Origin: Flavobacterium lotistagni
GTDB taxonomy: Bacteria; Bacteroidota; Bacteroidia; Flavobacteriales; Flavobacteriaceae
NCBI RefSeq assembly: GCF_011392125.1
Contig: NZ_JAAJBU010000004.1
Coordinates: forward strand, 186,001-250,000
Length of the DNA: 64,000 nt
Direction: 5' to 3'
A program made the translations under genes and the position numbers. This document shows positions 53,163-61,667 of this stretch, in pieces. Under the pieces are notes generated by a model. The model had not been told where the DNA came from, did not search any database, and was given only the letters and a program-made list of their open reading frames with translations. The first letter of the stretch is position 1. Each line of letters starts with the position of its first letter.

Positions 53163-53960
53163 TTAGTTCTCCAACACCAATATTTCTACACGGCGGTTTT
53201 CTTCTTCTTCCTGCGCATTTTTCTCTGGAATCGGATGAATTGGGTCGCTTGTACCGTAACCTTTATAAGTCAAGCGTTTGCGATTGATTTTTTTGTTCAC
53301 CAGATAATTGTAGATGGCCCGGGCACGCATCACCGAAAGTTCATTAATGTCAAACACTTTCTGGCAGCAAATATGACCTTGGATTTCGATTTTAAGTTTC
53401 GGATTGTCTTCTAAAGCACACAATAATTCTACTAGAACCGGTCGTGATTTAGGCAAAATTCTCGGTGTCATGTTGTAGAAATAAATGTTTGGAAGCTTGA
53501 TCTTCTCGCCCACTTTCGCTTGTTTGAACCTTTCACCTAACGGAAGTAAATCTTTGTCTAAAACCACTGCGGTTGGAAGAATTTCCTTTTTCTGCTGGTA
53601 AACCAAAAGTACTTTTCTGTTTTCAGCTTGTACATCGGATTGCTCAAAATCTTCGCCAAAACCTTTGACTTCGAATCCGTCAATTACTTTGATGTTTTTC
53701 AGTTTCAAGTAATCCAGAATGGTATGAATGCGTTTCAAGGATAAAGAGTCATTATAGGTATTGGTTCCTTTCCAATCGCAGAAGCCATAGATTTTCGTGA
53801 CTTCAATTTTAGGATTATTGGCAACCCAAGTTTGCAGTTGTTCGATGGCCGTTGGATTGAGCTGATGTTTGTCGAAATCAAAGAAGACCGTGAGTTGGTC
53901 TTGAGCAAAAACACAAGAAACATTCAATAGGAACAACAAAATAAAACCGTATTTCTTCAT
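53163..53960 (-). CDS. OmpA-domain protein with two OmpA-like modules (downstream of a paralogue)
   Basis: A 265-residue protein with a signal peptide (LLFLLNVSCVFA/Q). The first OmpA-like module (20-125) holds FFDFDKHQLNPTAIEQLQTW, IYGFCDWKGTNTYNDSLS and ENRKVLLVY. A second, at 150-265, holds LKIEIQGHICCQ, LSVMRARAIYNYLVNKK, RLTYKGYGTSDPIHPIPEK and ENRRVEIL, the peptidoglycan-binding pattern with conserved Asp and Arg. It follows a close paralogue, 22 bp upstream, so a duplication in one operon. Both are probably periplasmic cell wall-binding proteins. No barrel is present. Confidence 0.85.
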   Translation of the reverse strand: MKKYGFILLFLLNVSCVFAQDQLTVFFDFDKHQLNPTAIEQLQTWVANNPKIEVTKIYGFCDWKGTNTYNDSLSLKRIHTILDYLKLKNIKVIDGFEVKGFGEDFEQSDVQAENRKVLLVYQQKKEILPTAVVLDKDLLPLGERFKQAKVGEKIKLPNIYFYNMTPRILPKSRPVLVELLCALEDNPKLKIEIQGHICCQKVFDINELSVMRARAIYNYLVNKKINRKRLTYKGYGTSDPIHPIPEKNAQEEEENRRVEILVLEN

Positions 53961-53981
53961 CGCTATTGAATTTTAAGGAAG

Positions 53982-54866
53982 TTAATGCGACACTATCAGA
54001 ATTTCAACCCGGCGGTTGGCCGCCCGTTGGGCTTCGTCTTTCTCTGGAATCGGAAAGATAGGTTGCGTACTACCGAAACCTTTATAAGTAAGGCGCTTTT
54101 CGTTGATTCCGTTGGCGACCAAGAAATTGTTGATGGCTTTGGCACGTTGGGTCGATAAATCCAATCGGTCGGTCGGCATGCAACACAAATGGCCTTGTAT
54201 TTCGATTTTAAGTTTTGGATTTTTCTGCAAAACAACTAAAAGCTCATACATTTTGCCGCGCGATTCGGGAACGACAATAAAAGTATTGATTTTGAAATTC
54301 AGGTTCTCGATTTTGAGCTTCTCGCCTACTGCCGCTTCACCGAGTTTTTTCATAAAGTCTACGTCGAGTTTGTATTCGGATTTTGTGCCATCGGGATTGT
54401 CTAATGCTAGCTTTTCTGGGTAACGAATGATTTCTCGAATTTCTTCTGCTTTTTCGGGTGCTTTGATGCCGAGGATTTCGTTCTCGCGCGGAATATCTTT
54501 TGCCTCGAGGTAGAACAAAGTGACTTTACGATTTTCTGCTTTGGTTGTTGAAAGTTGATGCAATTCGCCGAAACTTCGGGTTTTGAAATCGTCGCGGATT
54601 TTGATTTGGTCTTTAATTAGGTTGAAAATGGAATTGATGCGCTTTTTTGCCAAAGTATCATTGTAACCGCTGGTGCCGTCTTCATCAGTAAAACCGTGGA
54701 TACCGACGATCTTGACTTCTTTGTTGGCTGCAATCCAATCGCTTAGATTTTTGGTTTCCTTGGAATTGAGTACAAATTTATCGCTGTCGAAAAAAACCGA
54801 AAACTGCTGCTGCCCGAAAACGAAAGCTGAAAAAAGCACACAAACAATTGACAAAACCAGTTTCAT
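53982..54866 (-). CDS. OmpA-domain protein with two OmpA-like modules
   Basis: A 294-residue paralogue of the next gene. The signal peptide is LVLSIVCVLFSAFVFGQ. The first module holds FFDSDKFVLNSKETKNLSDW and IHGFTDEDGTSGYNDTLAKKR (20-130). A spacer with a DGTKSEYKLDVDF stretch follows, then the second module with LKIEIQGHLCCMPTDRLDL, TQRAKAINNFLVANG, RLTYKGFGSTQPIFPIPEKDEAQ and NRRVEIL. Both modules end with the NRR/K-V signature. It probably binds peptidoglycan in the periplasm. It is transcribed with the paralogue downstream. Confidence 0.85.
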   Translation of the reverse strand: MKLVLSIVCVLFSAFVFGQQQFSVFFDSDKFVLNSKETKNLSDWIAANKEVKIVGIHGFTDEDGTSGYNDTLAKKRINSIFNLIKDQIKIRDDFKTRSFGELHQLSTTKAENRKVTLFYLEAKDIPRENEILGIKAPEKAEEIREIIRYPEKLALDNPDGTKSEYKLDVDFMKKLGEAAVGEKLKIENLNFKINTFIVVPESRGKMYELLVVLQKNPKLKIEIQGHLCCMPTDRLDLSTQRAKAINNFLVANGINEKRLTYKGFGSTQPIFPIPEKDEAQRAANRRVEILIVSH

Positions 54867-54936
54867 AAGCAGTTTTATTGGAGAACGAAAGGTAAGAAAA
54901 AATGTTGTTGGTTTCAGAGAATGGCAATACCAACCG

Positions 54937-55010
54937 ATAGCCCTAGCCCCGATAGTAGTGAAAGCCCGCAGCTTTGCGAGGACTTGCAGCGAATAGCGGG
55001 ATCAGCTTCT
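54937..55010 (+). repeat. Dispersed hairpin repeat, copy near glnN
   Basis: GATAGCCCTAGCCCCGATAG, an apical stem CCCGC..GCGGG around GCTTTGCGAGGACTTGCAGC, and AGCGGGATCAGCTTCT followed by an A run. It lies between the OmpA pair and glnN, antisense to both. Confidence 0.83.
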
Positions 55011-55020
55011 AAAAAAACAT

Positions 55021-55053
55021 AAAAAAACCCACACATTCAGTGCAGGTTTTTAA
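55021..55053 (-). terminator. glnN terminator
   Basis: On the minus strand AAAACC, TGCACTGAATGTGTG loop region with a CAC/GTG pair, GGTTTTTTT, 17 bp after the glnN stop. Confidence 0.65.
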
Positions 55054-55069
55054 TAGATTGAATCGGTTC

Positions 55070-57259
55070 TTATTTGGTAAATAACAACTCGCGGTATTTG
55101 GTCAGCGTCCAGACTTCGTCATCGACCAAAAGTTCGAGTTTGTCGCAGTGCTCGCGGATGACCTCGAAATAAGGCTTCACTTTCTCGCAGTATGCGTCGG
55201 CCATTTTTTCCATGCTGGTTAGGGCATTGGCTTTTCTTCTGGCCTCGGTCATTTCCTCGACTTTGCTGTTGATGCCTTCGATGTGCGAAGAAATTTCTTT
55301 TATCAAAATGATTTGCTCTTTGGCAATTTTTTCGAAGTCTTTTCCGAAGATTTCTTTCAAGCCGCGCACGTTTTCAATTAGTGTATTTTGGTAACGGATT
55401 GCAGTTGGAATCACGTGGTTTCTGGCGATATCACCAAGCACACGACCTTCGATTTGAATCTTTTTAGTGTATTCTTCTAGTTCGATTTCGTAGCGCGCTT
55501 CCATTTCGACGTGGTTCATGATACCCATTTCCTCGAACAAAGCCAATGCTTCTTTGGATGCTCTTGCTTTCAAGGCTTGTGGCGTCGTTTTGAAATTGCT
55601 CAATCCGCGTTTTTTGGCTTCTTTTTCCCAAGCTTCACTGTAACCGTCGCCTTCGAAAAGGATGTTTTTGGATTGCTTGATGTATTCACGCAATACGTTG
55701 AAAATCGCTTCGTCTTTCTTCAAACCTTTCTTGTCAATCAAAGCATCGACTTCTTTTTTGAAATCTTTTAACTGCTTGGCTACGATGGTGTTCAAGGTAG
55801 TCATTGCATTGGAACAGTTAGCCGAAGAACCTACCGCACGGAATTCAAATTTATTTCCAGTAAAGGCGAACGGCGAGGTTCTGTTACGGTCAGTATTATC
55901 TAACAATACATCTGGAATTTTACCTACAACGTTCAATTTCAAGTCGGTCTTTTCCTCCGGCGATAATTTGCCTGAAGTGACTCCTTCGAGTTCGGCTAAA
56001 ACTTTAGTTAATTGTTCTCCGATGAAAACCGAGATAATCGCCGGTGGTGCTTCGTTGGCTCCTAAACGATGGTCGTTGCTCGCCGTCGCGATAGAACCTC
56101 TAAGTAAAGCCTCATAAATATTCACCGCTTTGATTGTGTTGATAAAGAAAGTCAGGAATTGCAAGTTGCTCATTGGGGTTTTGCCCGGACTCAATAAGTT
56201 CACGCCGGTATCGGTCGCCAAAGACCAGTTGTTGTGTTTTCCGGAACCGTTCACGCCTTTAAAAGGTTTTTCGTGCAGCAACACTTTGAAATCGTGGCGC
56301 TCGGCTACTTTCTGCATCACATCCATTAGCAAACAGTTGTGGTCTACAGCCAAGTTGGTTTCTTCAAAAATCGGTGCGAGTTCGAATTGGTTTGGCGCTA
56401 CTTCGTTGTGACGGGTTTTAACGGGAATTCCGAGCAACATACATTCTTGCTCCAGATCTCTCATATAAGTGAGCGCGCGCGTTGGAATCGAACCAAAATA
56501 GTGGTCATCCAATTGTTGTCCTTTTGCGGAAGTGTGTCCTAGTAGGGTTCTTCCGGTCATCATCAAATCAGGACGCGATTGTGCGAGCGATTTATCGACC
56601 AAGAAATATTCTTGCTCCCAACCCAAAGTGGCGGTTACTTTCTTGACGTTTTTGTCGAAAAATTTGCAAACTTCCGTAGCAGCATCATCCATAGCAGACA
56701 AAGCGCGCAACAAAGGAATTTTATTATCTAAAGCTTCTCCTGTGTAGGAAATAAAAACGGTAGGAATACACAAAGTGGTTCCAAAGATAAACGCCGGCGA
56801 AGTTGGATCCCAAGCGGTGTAACCTCTGGCTTCAAAAGTATTTCTGATGCCGCCGTTCGGAAAACTCGAAGCATCTGGCTCTTGTTGTACCAATTGGCCG
56901 CCACCGAATTTCTCTAACGGATCGCTGCCGTCATAAGAAGTTTCAAAGAAGGCATCGTGCTTTTCAGCCGTGGCACCTGTTAAAGGTTGAAACCAGTGTG
57001 TATAATGAGTCACGCCTTTAGAAAGTGCCCACTCTTTCATACCCATGGCAATATAATCTGCTAGTTTACGATCGATTTTGGTTCCGTGCTGTACGGCATC
57101 TCTAACTCCTTTGAAAGCATCTGGAGTAAGGAATTGCTTCATTGCTTTGTCATTAAAAACATTGGATCCGAAAATTGCGGATTTTCTTCCGGCTTCTTCA
57201 AATTTCACCGGAGTTCTGTTAGACGATTCTTTTAAAGCTTGAAATCGTAATGTTGCCAT
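55070..57259 (-). CDS. glnN: Glutamine synthetase, class III
   Basis: A 729-residue class III glutamine synthetase, the long form typical of Bacteroidota. The N-terminal extension starts FQALKESSNRTPVKFEE, the catalytic part has THWFQPLTGATAEKHDAFF, GWEQEYFLVDKSLAQ, TRHNEVAPNQFELAPIFEE, HEKPFKGVNGSGKHNNWS and APPAIISVFIGEQLT, and a coiled C-terminal tail follows. It makes glutamine from glutamate, ammonia and ATP. A -7 box lies at 57299-57306, and the gene is divergent from terC. Confidence 0.96.
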   Translation of the reverse strand: MATLRFQALKESSNRTPVKFEEAGRKSAIFGSNVFNDKAMKQFLTPDAFKGVRDAVQHGTKIDRKLADYIAMGMKEWALSKGVTHYTHWFQPLTGATAEKHDAFFETSYDGSDPLEKFGGGQLVQQEPDASSFPNGGIRNTFEARGYTAWDPTSPAFIFGTTLCIPTVFISYTGEALDNKIPLLRALSAMDDAATEVCKFFDKNVKKVTATLGWEQEYFLVDKSLAQSRPDLMMTGRTLLGHTSAKGQQLDDHYFGSIPTRALTYMRDLEQECMLLGIPVKTRHNEVAPNQFELAPIFEETNLAVDHNCLLMDVMQKVAERHDFKVLLHEKPFKGVNGSGKHNNWSLATDTGVNLLSPGKTPMSNLQFLTFFINTIKAVNIYEALLRGSIATASNDHRLGANEAPPAIISVFIGEQLTKVLAELEGVTSGKLSPEEKTDLKLNVVGKIPDVLLDNTDRNRTSPFAFTGNKFEFRAVGSSANCSNAMTTLNTIVAKQLKDFKKEVDALIDKKGLKKDEAIFNVLREYIKQSKNILFEGDGYSEAWEKEAKKRGLSNFKTTPQALKARASKEALALFEEMGIMNHVEMEARYEIELEEYTKKIQIEGRVLGDIARNHVIPTAIRYQNTLIENVRGLKEIFGKDFEKIAKEQIILIKEISSHIEGINSKVEEMTEARRKANALTSMEKMADAYCEKVKPYFEVIREHCDKLELLVDDEVWTLTKYRELLFTK

Positions 57260-57298
57260 AAAATTAATTTTTAATGTTATACCCTAATTATTTCGAGG

Positions 57299-57306
57299 CA
57301 AATATA
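57299..57306 (-). promoter_or_regulatory. Possible glnN -7 box
   Basis: TATATTTG on the minus strand matches TAnnTTTG, 39 bp before the glnN start. A TTG (57321-57323) is 14 bp further upstream, short for a -33 element. Confidence 0.45.
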
Positions 57307-57405
57307 TAAAATAATGTTTCCAATATTAAATAACCCCTATTTTTTTATAGGGTTTTAGATGAATTACACAAAATTACAGCCCAAAAACATATTTATTAAT
57401 CTTTC

Positions 57406-57435
57406 TTGCACTTCTTAGGGTATGGTTTATATTTG
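57406..57435 (+). promoter_or_regulatory. Probable terC promoter (-33 TTG and -7 TATATTTG)
   Basis: TTG at 57406-57408 and TATATTTG at 57428-57435 are 19 bp apart, the Flavobacterium TTG-17/23-TAnnTTTG arrangement. The start codon is 22 bp downstream. Confidence 0.7.
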
Positions 57436-57457
57436 CGCAATACCTAAATAATTTAAA

Positions 57458-58408
57458 ATGATTGGCTGGACTTTATTTATTATCACGATTTTATTGTTTT
57501 TAGCATTAGACTTGGGCGTTTTCAACAAAACACCACATGTTATCAGTTCTAAAGAAGCCGGCAAGTGGACCGCTATTTGGGTAACTACGTCTTTCATTTT
57601 CTCCGGCGTGGTGTATTGGATGTACCAATCAGGCATGACGCTCAATCCAGACCAGCTCAAACCGCACACAGCCATGATCAAATATATTACGGGCTATTTG
57701 ATTGAGTTGTCATTGAGCATTGATAACATTTTCGTAATCGCAATTATTTTCAGCGCATTCAAAATCAAGCAGAAATACCAACACCGGGTTTTATTTTGGG
57801 GTATTATTGGCGCAATTGTTTTCCGTGGGTTGATGATTTTCTTTGGTGTGATGCTGATTAATAAATTCAGTTGGACCACTTATTTGTTTGGAGCCTTTTT
57901 AGTATTTACCGCTTTCAAGATGCTTATTACCGACGAAGAAAACGAATTCAAACCTAAAGAATCTATTATATATAAGATATTGGGCAAAATTGTCCCGATT
58001 ACTACCGAAACACACGGACCTGATTTTTTTATCCGCAAAGAAATGAAAACCTATGCTACTCCTCTATTTGTAGCTTTGGTGGTCATTGAAGTGATGGATG
58101 TTTTGTTCGCCGTGGATAGCGTTCCTGCAATTTTAGCGATTACTTCCGATCCGTTTTTGGTTTTGAGTTCTAACATTTTTGCGATTCTCGGCTTGCGGTC
58201 GATGTATTTCTTTCTGGCCAATATGCTGGAGAAGTTCAGTTGCTTGGAATACAGTCTGATTGCTATTTTGACTTTTGTCGGGCTTAAAATGCTATTACAC
58301 GATTATATTGAAGTTCCGGAATGGGCTTCGCTCGGGTTTATTGGCATGTCACTTTTAATTGGCGTGTGGGTTTCGTTGAAAAGAGATGCTGCCAACCACA
58401 AAGCATAA
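57458..58408 (+). CDS. TerC/Alx family metal homeostasis membrane protein
   Basis: A 316-residue protein with eight or nine membrane segments. TerC hallmarks: ALDLGVFNKTPHVIS near residue 17, the ELSLSIDNIFVIAIIF segment near 85 and EVMDVLFAVDSVPAILAIT near 215, whose conserved acidic residues line a metal path. Members export Mn2+ or take part in tellurite resistance and in metal loading of exported proteins. The ORF is standard length with a strong promoter upstream and a terminator just after its stop. Confidence 0.92.
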   Translation: MIGWTLFIITILLFLALDLGVFNKTPHVISSKEAGKWTAIWVTTSFIFSGVVYWMYQSGMTLNPDQLKPHTAMIKYITGYLIELSLSIDNIFVIAIIFSAFKIKQKYQHRVLFWGIIGAIVFRGLMIFFGVMLINKFSWTTYLFGAFLVFTAFKMLITDEENEFKPKESIIYKILGKIVPITTETHGPDFFIRKEMKTYATPLFVALVVIEVMDVLFAVDSVPAILAITSDPFLVLSSNIFAILGLRSMYFFLANMLEKFSCLEYSLIAILTFVGLKMLLHDYIEVPEWASLGFIGMSLLIGVWVSLKRDAANHKA

Positions 58409-58440
58409 AAAAACCGTCTAATTAAGACGGCTTTGTATTT
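58405..58440. terminator. Bidirectional terminator between terC and the lipoprotein gene
   Basis: CCGTCT (58414-58419) pairs with AGACGG (58425-58430), flanked by an A run on the left and CTTTGTATTTTTAT on the right, between two converging genes. Confidence 0.82.
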
Positions 58441-58450
58441 TTATTTGAAT

Positions 58451-58969
58451 TTAGTTCAGGCTTTTAATTTTACTTTCATCAATGTGATACGCTTTAATTA
58501 CGGCTTCGTAGTCAGATAAATCGATGGCATTTGCATTTCCTTTATTGGCGAACTGGCCGGGAATAACTACCACTCTGAAAGTCTGATCGTATAAAAGTTC
58601 CGGTGATAAGGCGATGTTATAATTTCCACCGGCATATATTGAAAAATCAACTCGGCTGAAGTCGTAGTCGTAATCAAATTCATTACCATTATCTAAATAG
58701 ACTGTTCTCGGAATCGGTTGCCAAATCGGTGTTTGAGAGTTAATTGTACCCGACAATCTGTATATCAATACACTGTCTTCAAGATTCGTACTGATGGATC
58801 TTCTGAAACTATAGTCGCCGTTTTGATCTAGCGTAATATCTGCGTTTTGGTATTCATAAACCGCCGCTTCAGCACTATAACCGGTTTCGCCTCTCGGGCC
58901 TTCCGGACCTTCACAACCTGCAAAAATCAAAGAACTTGTTATCACTAAGAGTAAAATTATTTTTTTCAT
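58451..58969 (-). CDS. Lipoprotein with collagen-like GPEGPRGETG stretch
   Basis: A 172-residue protein with a lipoprotein signal, LLLVITSSLIFAGCEGPEG, in which the lipobox cysteine is followed by a short Gly-X-Y run (GPEGPRGETGY). The mature part is beta-rich (YEYQNADITLDQNGDYSFRR, DYDFSRVDFSIYAGG). I do not recognise a named family. The ATG at 58967-58969 is the one directly before the signal sequence; an upstream start at 59032 would add 21 residues. Its role is unknown. Outer-membrane attachment is expected. Confidence 0.8.
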   Translation of the reverse strand: MKKIILLLVITSSLIFAGCEGPEGPRGETGYSAEAAVYEYQNADITLDQNGDYSFRRSISTNLEDSVLIYRLSGTINSQTPIWQPIPRTVYLDNGNEFDYDYDFSRVDFSIYAGGNYNIALSPELLYDQTFRVVVIPGQFANKGNANAIDLSDYEAVIKAYHIDESKIKSLN

Positions 58970-59075
58970 GACTTCTAATATTTTAAGTTTCGCCGCCGCC
59001 GTTTCAAATACCGAACCAAAAAAAGCAGTCAATGTTTATTTATGATTATTTTTGGAAACAACTAATTCAAACTTC

Positions 59076-59297
59076 ATGAGTTCTAAATTTGATACTTTAA
59101 AACAAGATGTTCAAGAAATCATTGATTTGATGGCTGCCAAGCAATACATCGATGCTAACTATAAATTACTTGACGCTGCCGAATATCTTGACGAACTGTT
59201 AGATCATTCTGAAGCAGATGAGGATTTAATCGAGATTAGTAAATACCAAGTACTATTGAACCAGTTGCAGCAAAAAATCAGCACTGCGATTAAATAA
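59076..59297 (+). CDS. Conserved small hypothetical protein, 73 residues
   Basis: From the ATG at 59076 the product is 73 residues, acidic and helical (DTLKQDVQEIIDLMAAKQYIDANYKLLDAAEYLDELLD), with heptad-like leucines and no membrane segment. It could form a coiled coil. An upstream TTG at 59052 would add eight residues. It ends at a bidirectional terminator. Function unknown. Confidence 0.72.
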   Translation: MSSKFDTLKQDVQEIIDLMAAKQYIDANYKLLDAAEYLDELLDHSEADEDLIEISKYQVLLNQLQQKISTAIK

Positions 59298-59330
59298 AAA
59301 AAAGCCCCACAAAATTTGCAGGGCTTTTTC
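59296..59330. terminator. Bidirectional terminator between the 73-residue gene and sucD
   Basis: AAAGCCC (59301-59307) pairs with GGGCTTT (59321-59327), flanked by A and T runs. The two genes converge here. Confidence 0.85.
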
Positions 59331-59348
59331 AAATATCTTCCGAGAATA

Positions 59349-60221
59349 TTATCCCATAATCTCTTTAACTTTTTTACCAATCTCTGCCGGAGAATCAACC
59401 ACGTGAATACCGTTCTCGCGCATGATTCTTTTCTTAGCTTCGGCAGTATCGTCAGAACCACCAACAATCGCACCTGCGTGACCCATGGTTCTTCCTTTTG
59501 GCGCGGTTTCTCCTGCGATGAACCCTACCACCGGTTTTCTGTTTCCGTCGGCTTTGATCCATTTGGCGGCGTCGGCTTCGAGTTGTCCTCCGATTTCACC
59601 AATCATTACGATACACTTGGTTTCAGGATCATTCATCAGCAATTCAACTGCGGCCTTAGTAGTAGTACCAATGATTGGGTCGCCACCGATTCCGATAGCA
59701 GTCGTGATTCCCATTCCTTGTTTTACCACTTGGTCTGCGGCTTCGTATGTTAAAGTTCCTGATTTAGAAACAATTCCAACGCTTCCTTTTTTGAAAACAA
59801 AACCAGGCATAATCCCAACTTTAGCTTCTTCAGGAGTAATTACTCCAGGACAGTTCGGCCCGATGAGTGTGCAATTTCTTTCTTTGATGTATTCGTTCGC
59901 ACGGATCATATCGGCTACCGGAATTCCTTCGGTAATCGTGATAATGACTTTGATTCCGGCGTCGGCAGCTTCCATAATGGCATCTGCAGCAAAAGCAGGT
60001 GGAACGAAGATGATAGTGGTATCGGCACCAGCTTGGTCTACCGCGTCTTTCACTGTATTAAAAACCGGACGATCTAAGTGCATGGTTCCTCCTTTTCCGG
60101 GAGTTACACCACCTACTACGTTGGTTCCATATTCAATCATTTGTGAGGCGTGGAAAGTACCTTCGCTACCGGTAAAACCTTGAACGATAATCTTTGAATT
60201 CTTATTGACTAAAACACTCAT
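59349..60221 (-). CDS. sucD: Succinyl-CoA synthetase alpha subunit
   Basis: A 290-residue subunit of the TCA enzyme that makes ATP or GTP from succinyl-CoA. The CoA-binding start is [39 protein letters not shown] follows, and the phosphohistidine segment is [19 protein letters not shown] near residue 245. [20 protein letters not shown] near 125 is also typical. The beta subunit sucC is not in the window. A -7 box lies about 40 bp upstream. Confidence 0.96.
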   Translation of the reverse strand: MSVLVNKNSKIIVQGFTGSEGTFHASQMIEYGTNVVGGVTPGKGGTMHLDRPVFNTVKDAVDQAGADTTIIFVPPAFAADAIMEAADAGIKVIITITEGIPVADMIRANEYIKERNCTLIGPNCPGVITPEEAKVGIMPGFVFKKGSVGIVSKSGTLTYEAADQVVKQGMGITTAIGIGGDPIIGTTTKAAVELLMNDPETKCIVMIGEIGGQLEADAAKWIKADGNRKPVVGFIAGETAPKGRTMGHAGAIVGGSDDTAEAKKRIMRENGIHVVDSPAEIGKKVKEIMG

Positions 60222-60261
60222 TGGGTTGATATTTTTTTATGTTGTTTTTTTAAACGCTATG

Positions 60262-60269
60262 CAAAAGTA
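60262..60269 (-). promoter_or_regulatory. Probable sucD -7 box
   Basis: TACTTTTG on the minus strand matches TAnnTTTG, 40 bp upstream of the sucD ATG, and equals the DUF47 box exactly. Confidence 0.5.
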
Positions 60270-60310
60270 AGCATTACATCCTACTTTCATAATTTATTTT
60301 CCAGAAATTA

Positions 60311-60670
60311 TTAAGGCAATTGACTGATCTGAAAACCGCGGTACAGCTTGTCGTCTTTCACTTCCCAAATCACCATAAAATGGGCCAAGAGCATTTCTTC
60401 ACGCGGGTTTTCTATGGTTTTAATGTAGTGTGAATAACGAACTGTAAAGGTATTTCCGTCTTTCAATAAATGGCTAATTTTCGCTTTGGAACGCACATAC
60501 GCTTTACCAAGTTCTCCTGCTAACGAAAGTATTTGTTCACGATTCAGTTGTTTGTGGCCGGTACTGCTGTTCCAATCCAAGGCAAAATCAGGATGCAAGT
60601 AACCGTCCATGATTTCGCTATTGATTAGTGCATCGGATTTGTAAAAATCCTGAACCAATTTCTTAGACAT
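60311..60670 (-). CDS. SnoaL/NTF2-like small protein
   Basis: A 119-residue protein with an NTF2-like fold: LVQDFYKSDALINSEIMDGYLHPDFALDW at the start, a helix with LNREQILSLAGELG, and three strands ending DKLYRGFQISQL. It is a cone-shaped small-molecule-binding fold with enzymes and non-enzymes. The lpxD stop is one base upstream of its start, so the gene is in the lipid A operon. Function unknown. Confidence 0.82.
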   Translation of the reverse strand: MSKKLVQDFYKSDALINSEIMDGYLHPDFALDWNSSTGHKQLNREQILSLAGELGKAYVRSKAKISHLLKDGNTFTVRYSHYIKTIENPREEMLLAHFMVIWEVKDDKLYRGFQISQLP

Positions 60671-60671
60671 G

Positions 60672-61601
60672 CTATTTTAGTTTATTTAAAATTTCTGGAA
60701 TTTTTTTCACATTCGCCAATTGCTTGAGCTTTTCGCGAGATTCTTCAATCGGCGTCCCGAAATAAGATTTCCCGCCTTCAACCGATTTGGTTACTCCGGT
60801 TTGCCCCATGATGACTGCCTTTGCCCCTATGGTAATACCGCTGGTAGTTCCAACTTGGCCCCACATAGTTACTTCGTCTTCAATCACCACGCAGCCTGCA
60901 ATACCGGTTTGCGAGGCAATCAGACATTTCTTTCCAATTACGGTGTCATGCCCAACATGCACTTGATTATCGAGCTTGGTTCCGGCTCCAATAGTGGTAT
61001 CGCCGGTTACGCCTTTGTCAATCGTACACAAAGCGCCAATCCCTACATTGTCTTCTATCACTACGCGACCACCCGAAAGCAATTGATCGAAACCTTCCGG
61101 ACGCTTCTTGTAGTAGAACGCGTCACCACCAATCACGGTTCCTGCGTGAATAATCACATTATCGCCAATGACGGTATCATCGTATATCGCCACATTAGAA
61201 TGGATCAGGCAATTTTTGCCAATCACCACATTGTTCCCAATAAAAGTATTGGGTTGAATTAAGGTGTGCTCACCGATTTTGGCCGACGGAGAAATCGACA
61301 AACTCGAATGTTGGAAAGGTTTGAAGTGCTTAGTGAGTTTGTTGAAATCGCGAAACGGATCGTCAGAAATGAGTAAAGCTTTACCTTCAGGACAAGCTAC
61401 TTCTTTATTAATCAAAACAATCGTTGCCGCAGATTGCAGCGCTTTGTCGTAATATTTGGGATGATCAACAAAAACAATATCGCCGGGCCCAACCACATGG
61501 ATTTCATTCATACCAAGAACCTCAAAATCAACATCGCCAATAAACCCGCAGCCGAGCAAATTCGCAATTTCTTGTAAGGTATGAACTCTATGAAATTTCA
61601 T
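60672..61601 (-). CDS. lpxD: UDP-3-O-acylglucosamine N-acyltransferase
   Basis: A 309-residue left-handed beta-helix acyltransferase. The N-terminal domain (1-100) has a GDVDFEVLGMNEIH start and the helix region repeated hexapeptides, such as GKNCLIHSNVAIYDDTVIG, DKGVTGDTTIGAGTKLDN with the catalytic His in QVHVGHDTVIG near residue 230. It transfers the second hydroxyacyl chain in lipid A synthesis. It lies next to efp, lpxA and lpxC/fabZ, in the order known for flavobacteria. Confidence 0.93.
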   Translation of the reverse strand: MKFHRVHTLQEIANLLGCGFIGDVDFEVLGMNEIHVVGPGDIVFVDHPKYYDKALQSAATIVLINKEVACPEGKALLISDDPFRDFNKLTKHFKPFQHSSLSISPSAKIGEHTLIQPNTFIGNNVVIGKNCLIHSNVAIYDDTVIGDNVIIHAGTVIGGDAFYYKKRPEGFDQLLSGGRVVIEDNVGIGALCTIDKGVTGDTTIGAGTKLDNQVHVGHDTVIGKKCLIASQTGIAGCVVIEDEVTMWGQVGTTSGITIGAKAVIMGQTGVTKSVEGGKSYFGTPIEESREKLKQLANVKKIPEILNKLK

Positions 61602-61667
61602 GTTGATTTAAAGATTTGAGGATTTTATAATTTGAAGATTGAATGCTTAGCTTCCTACTTTTCAAAT

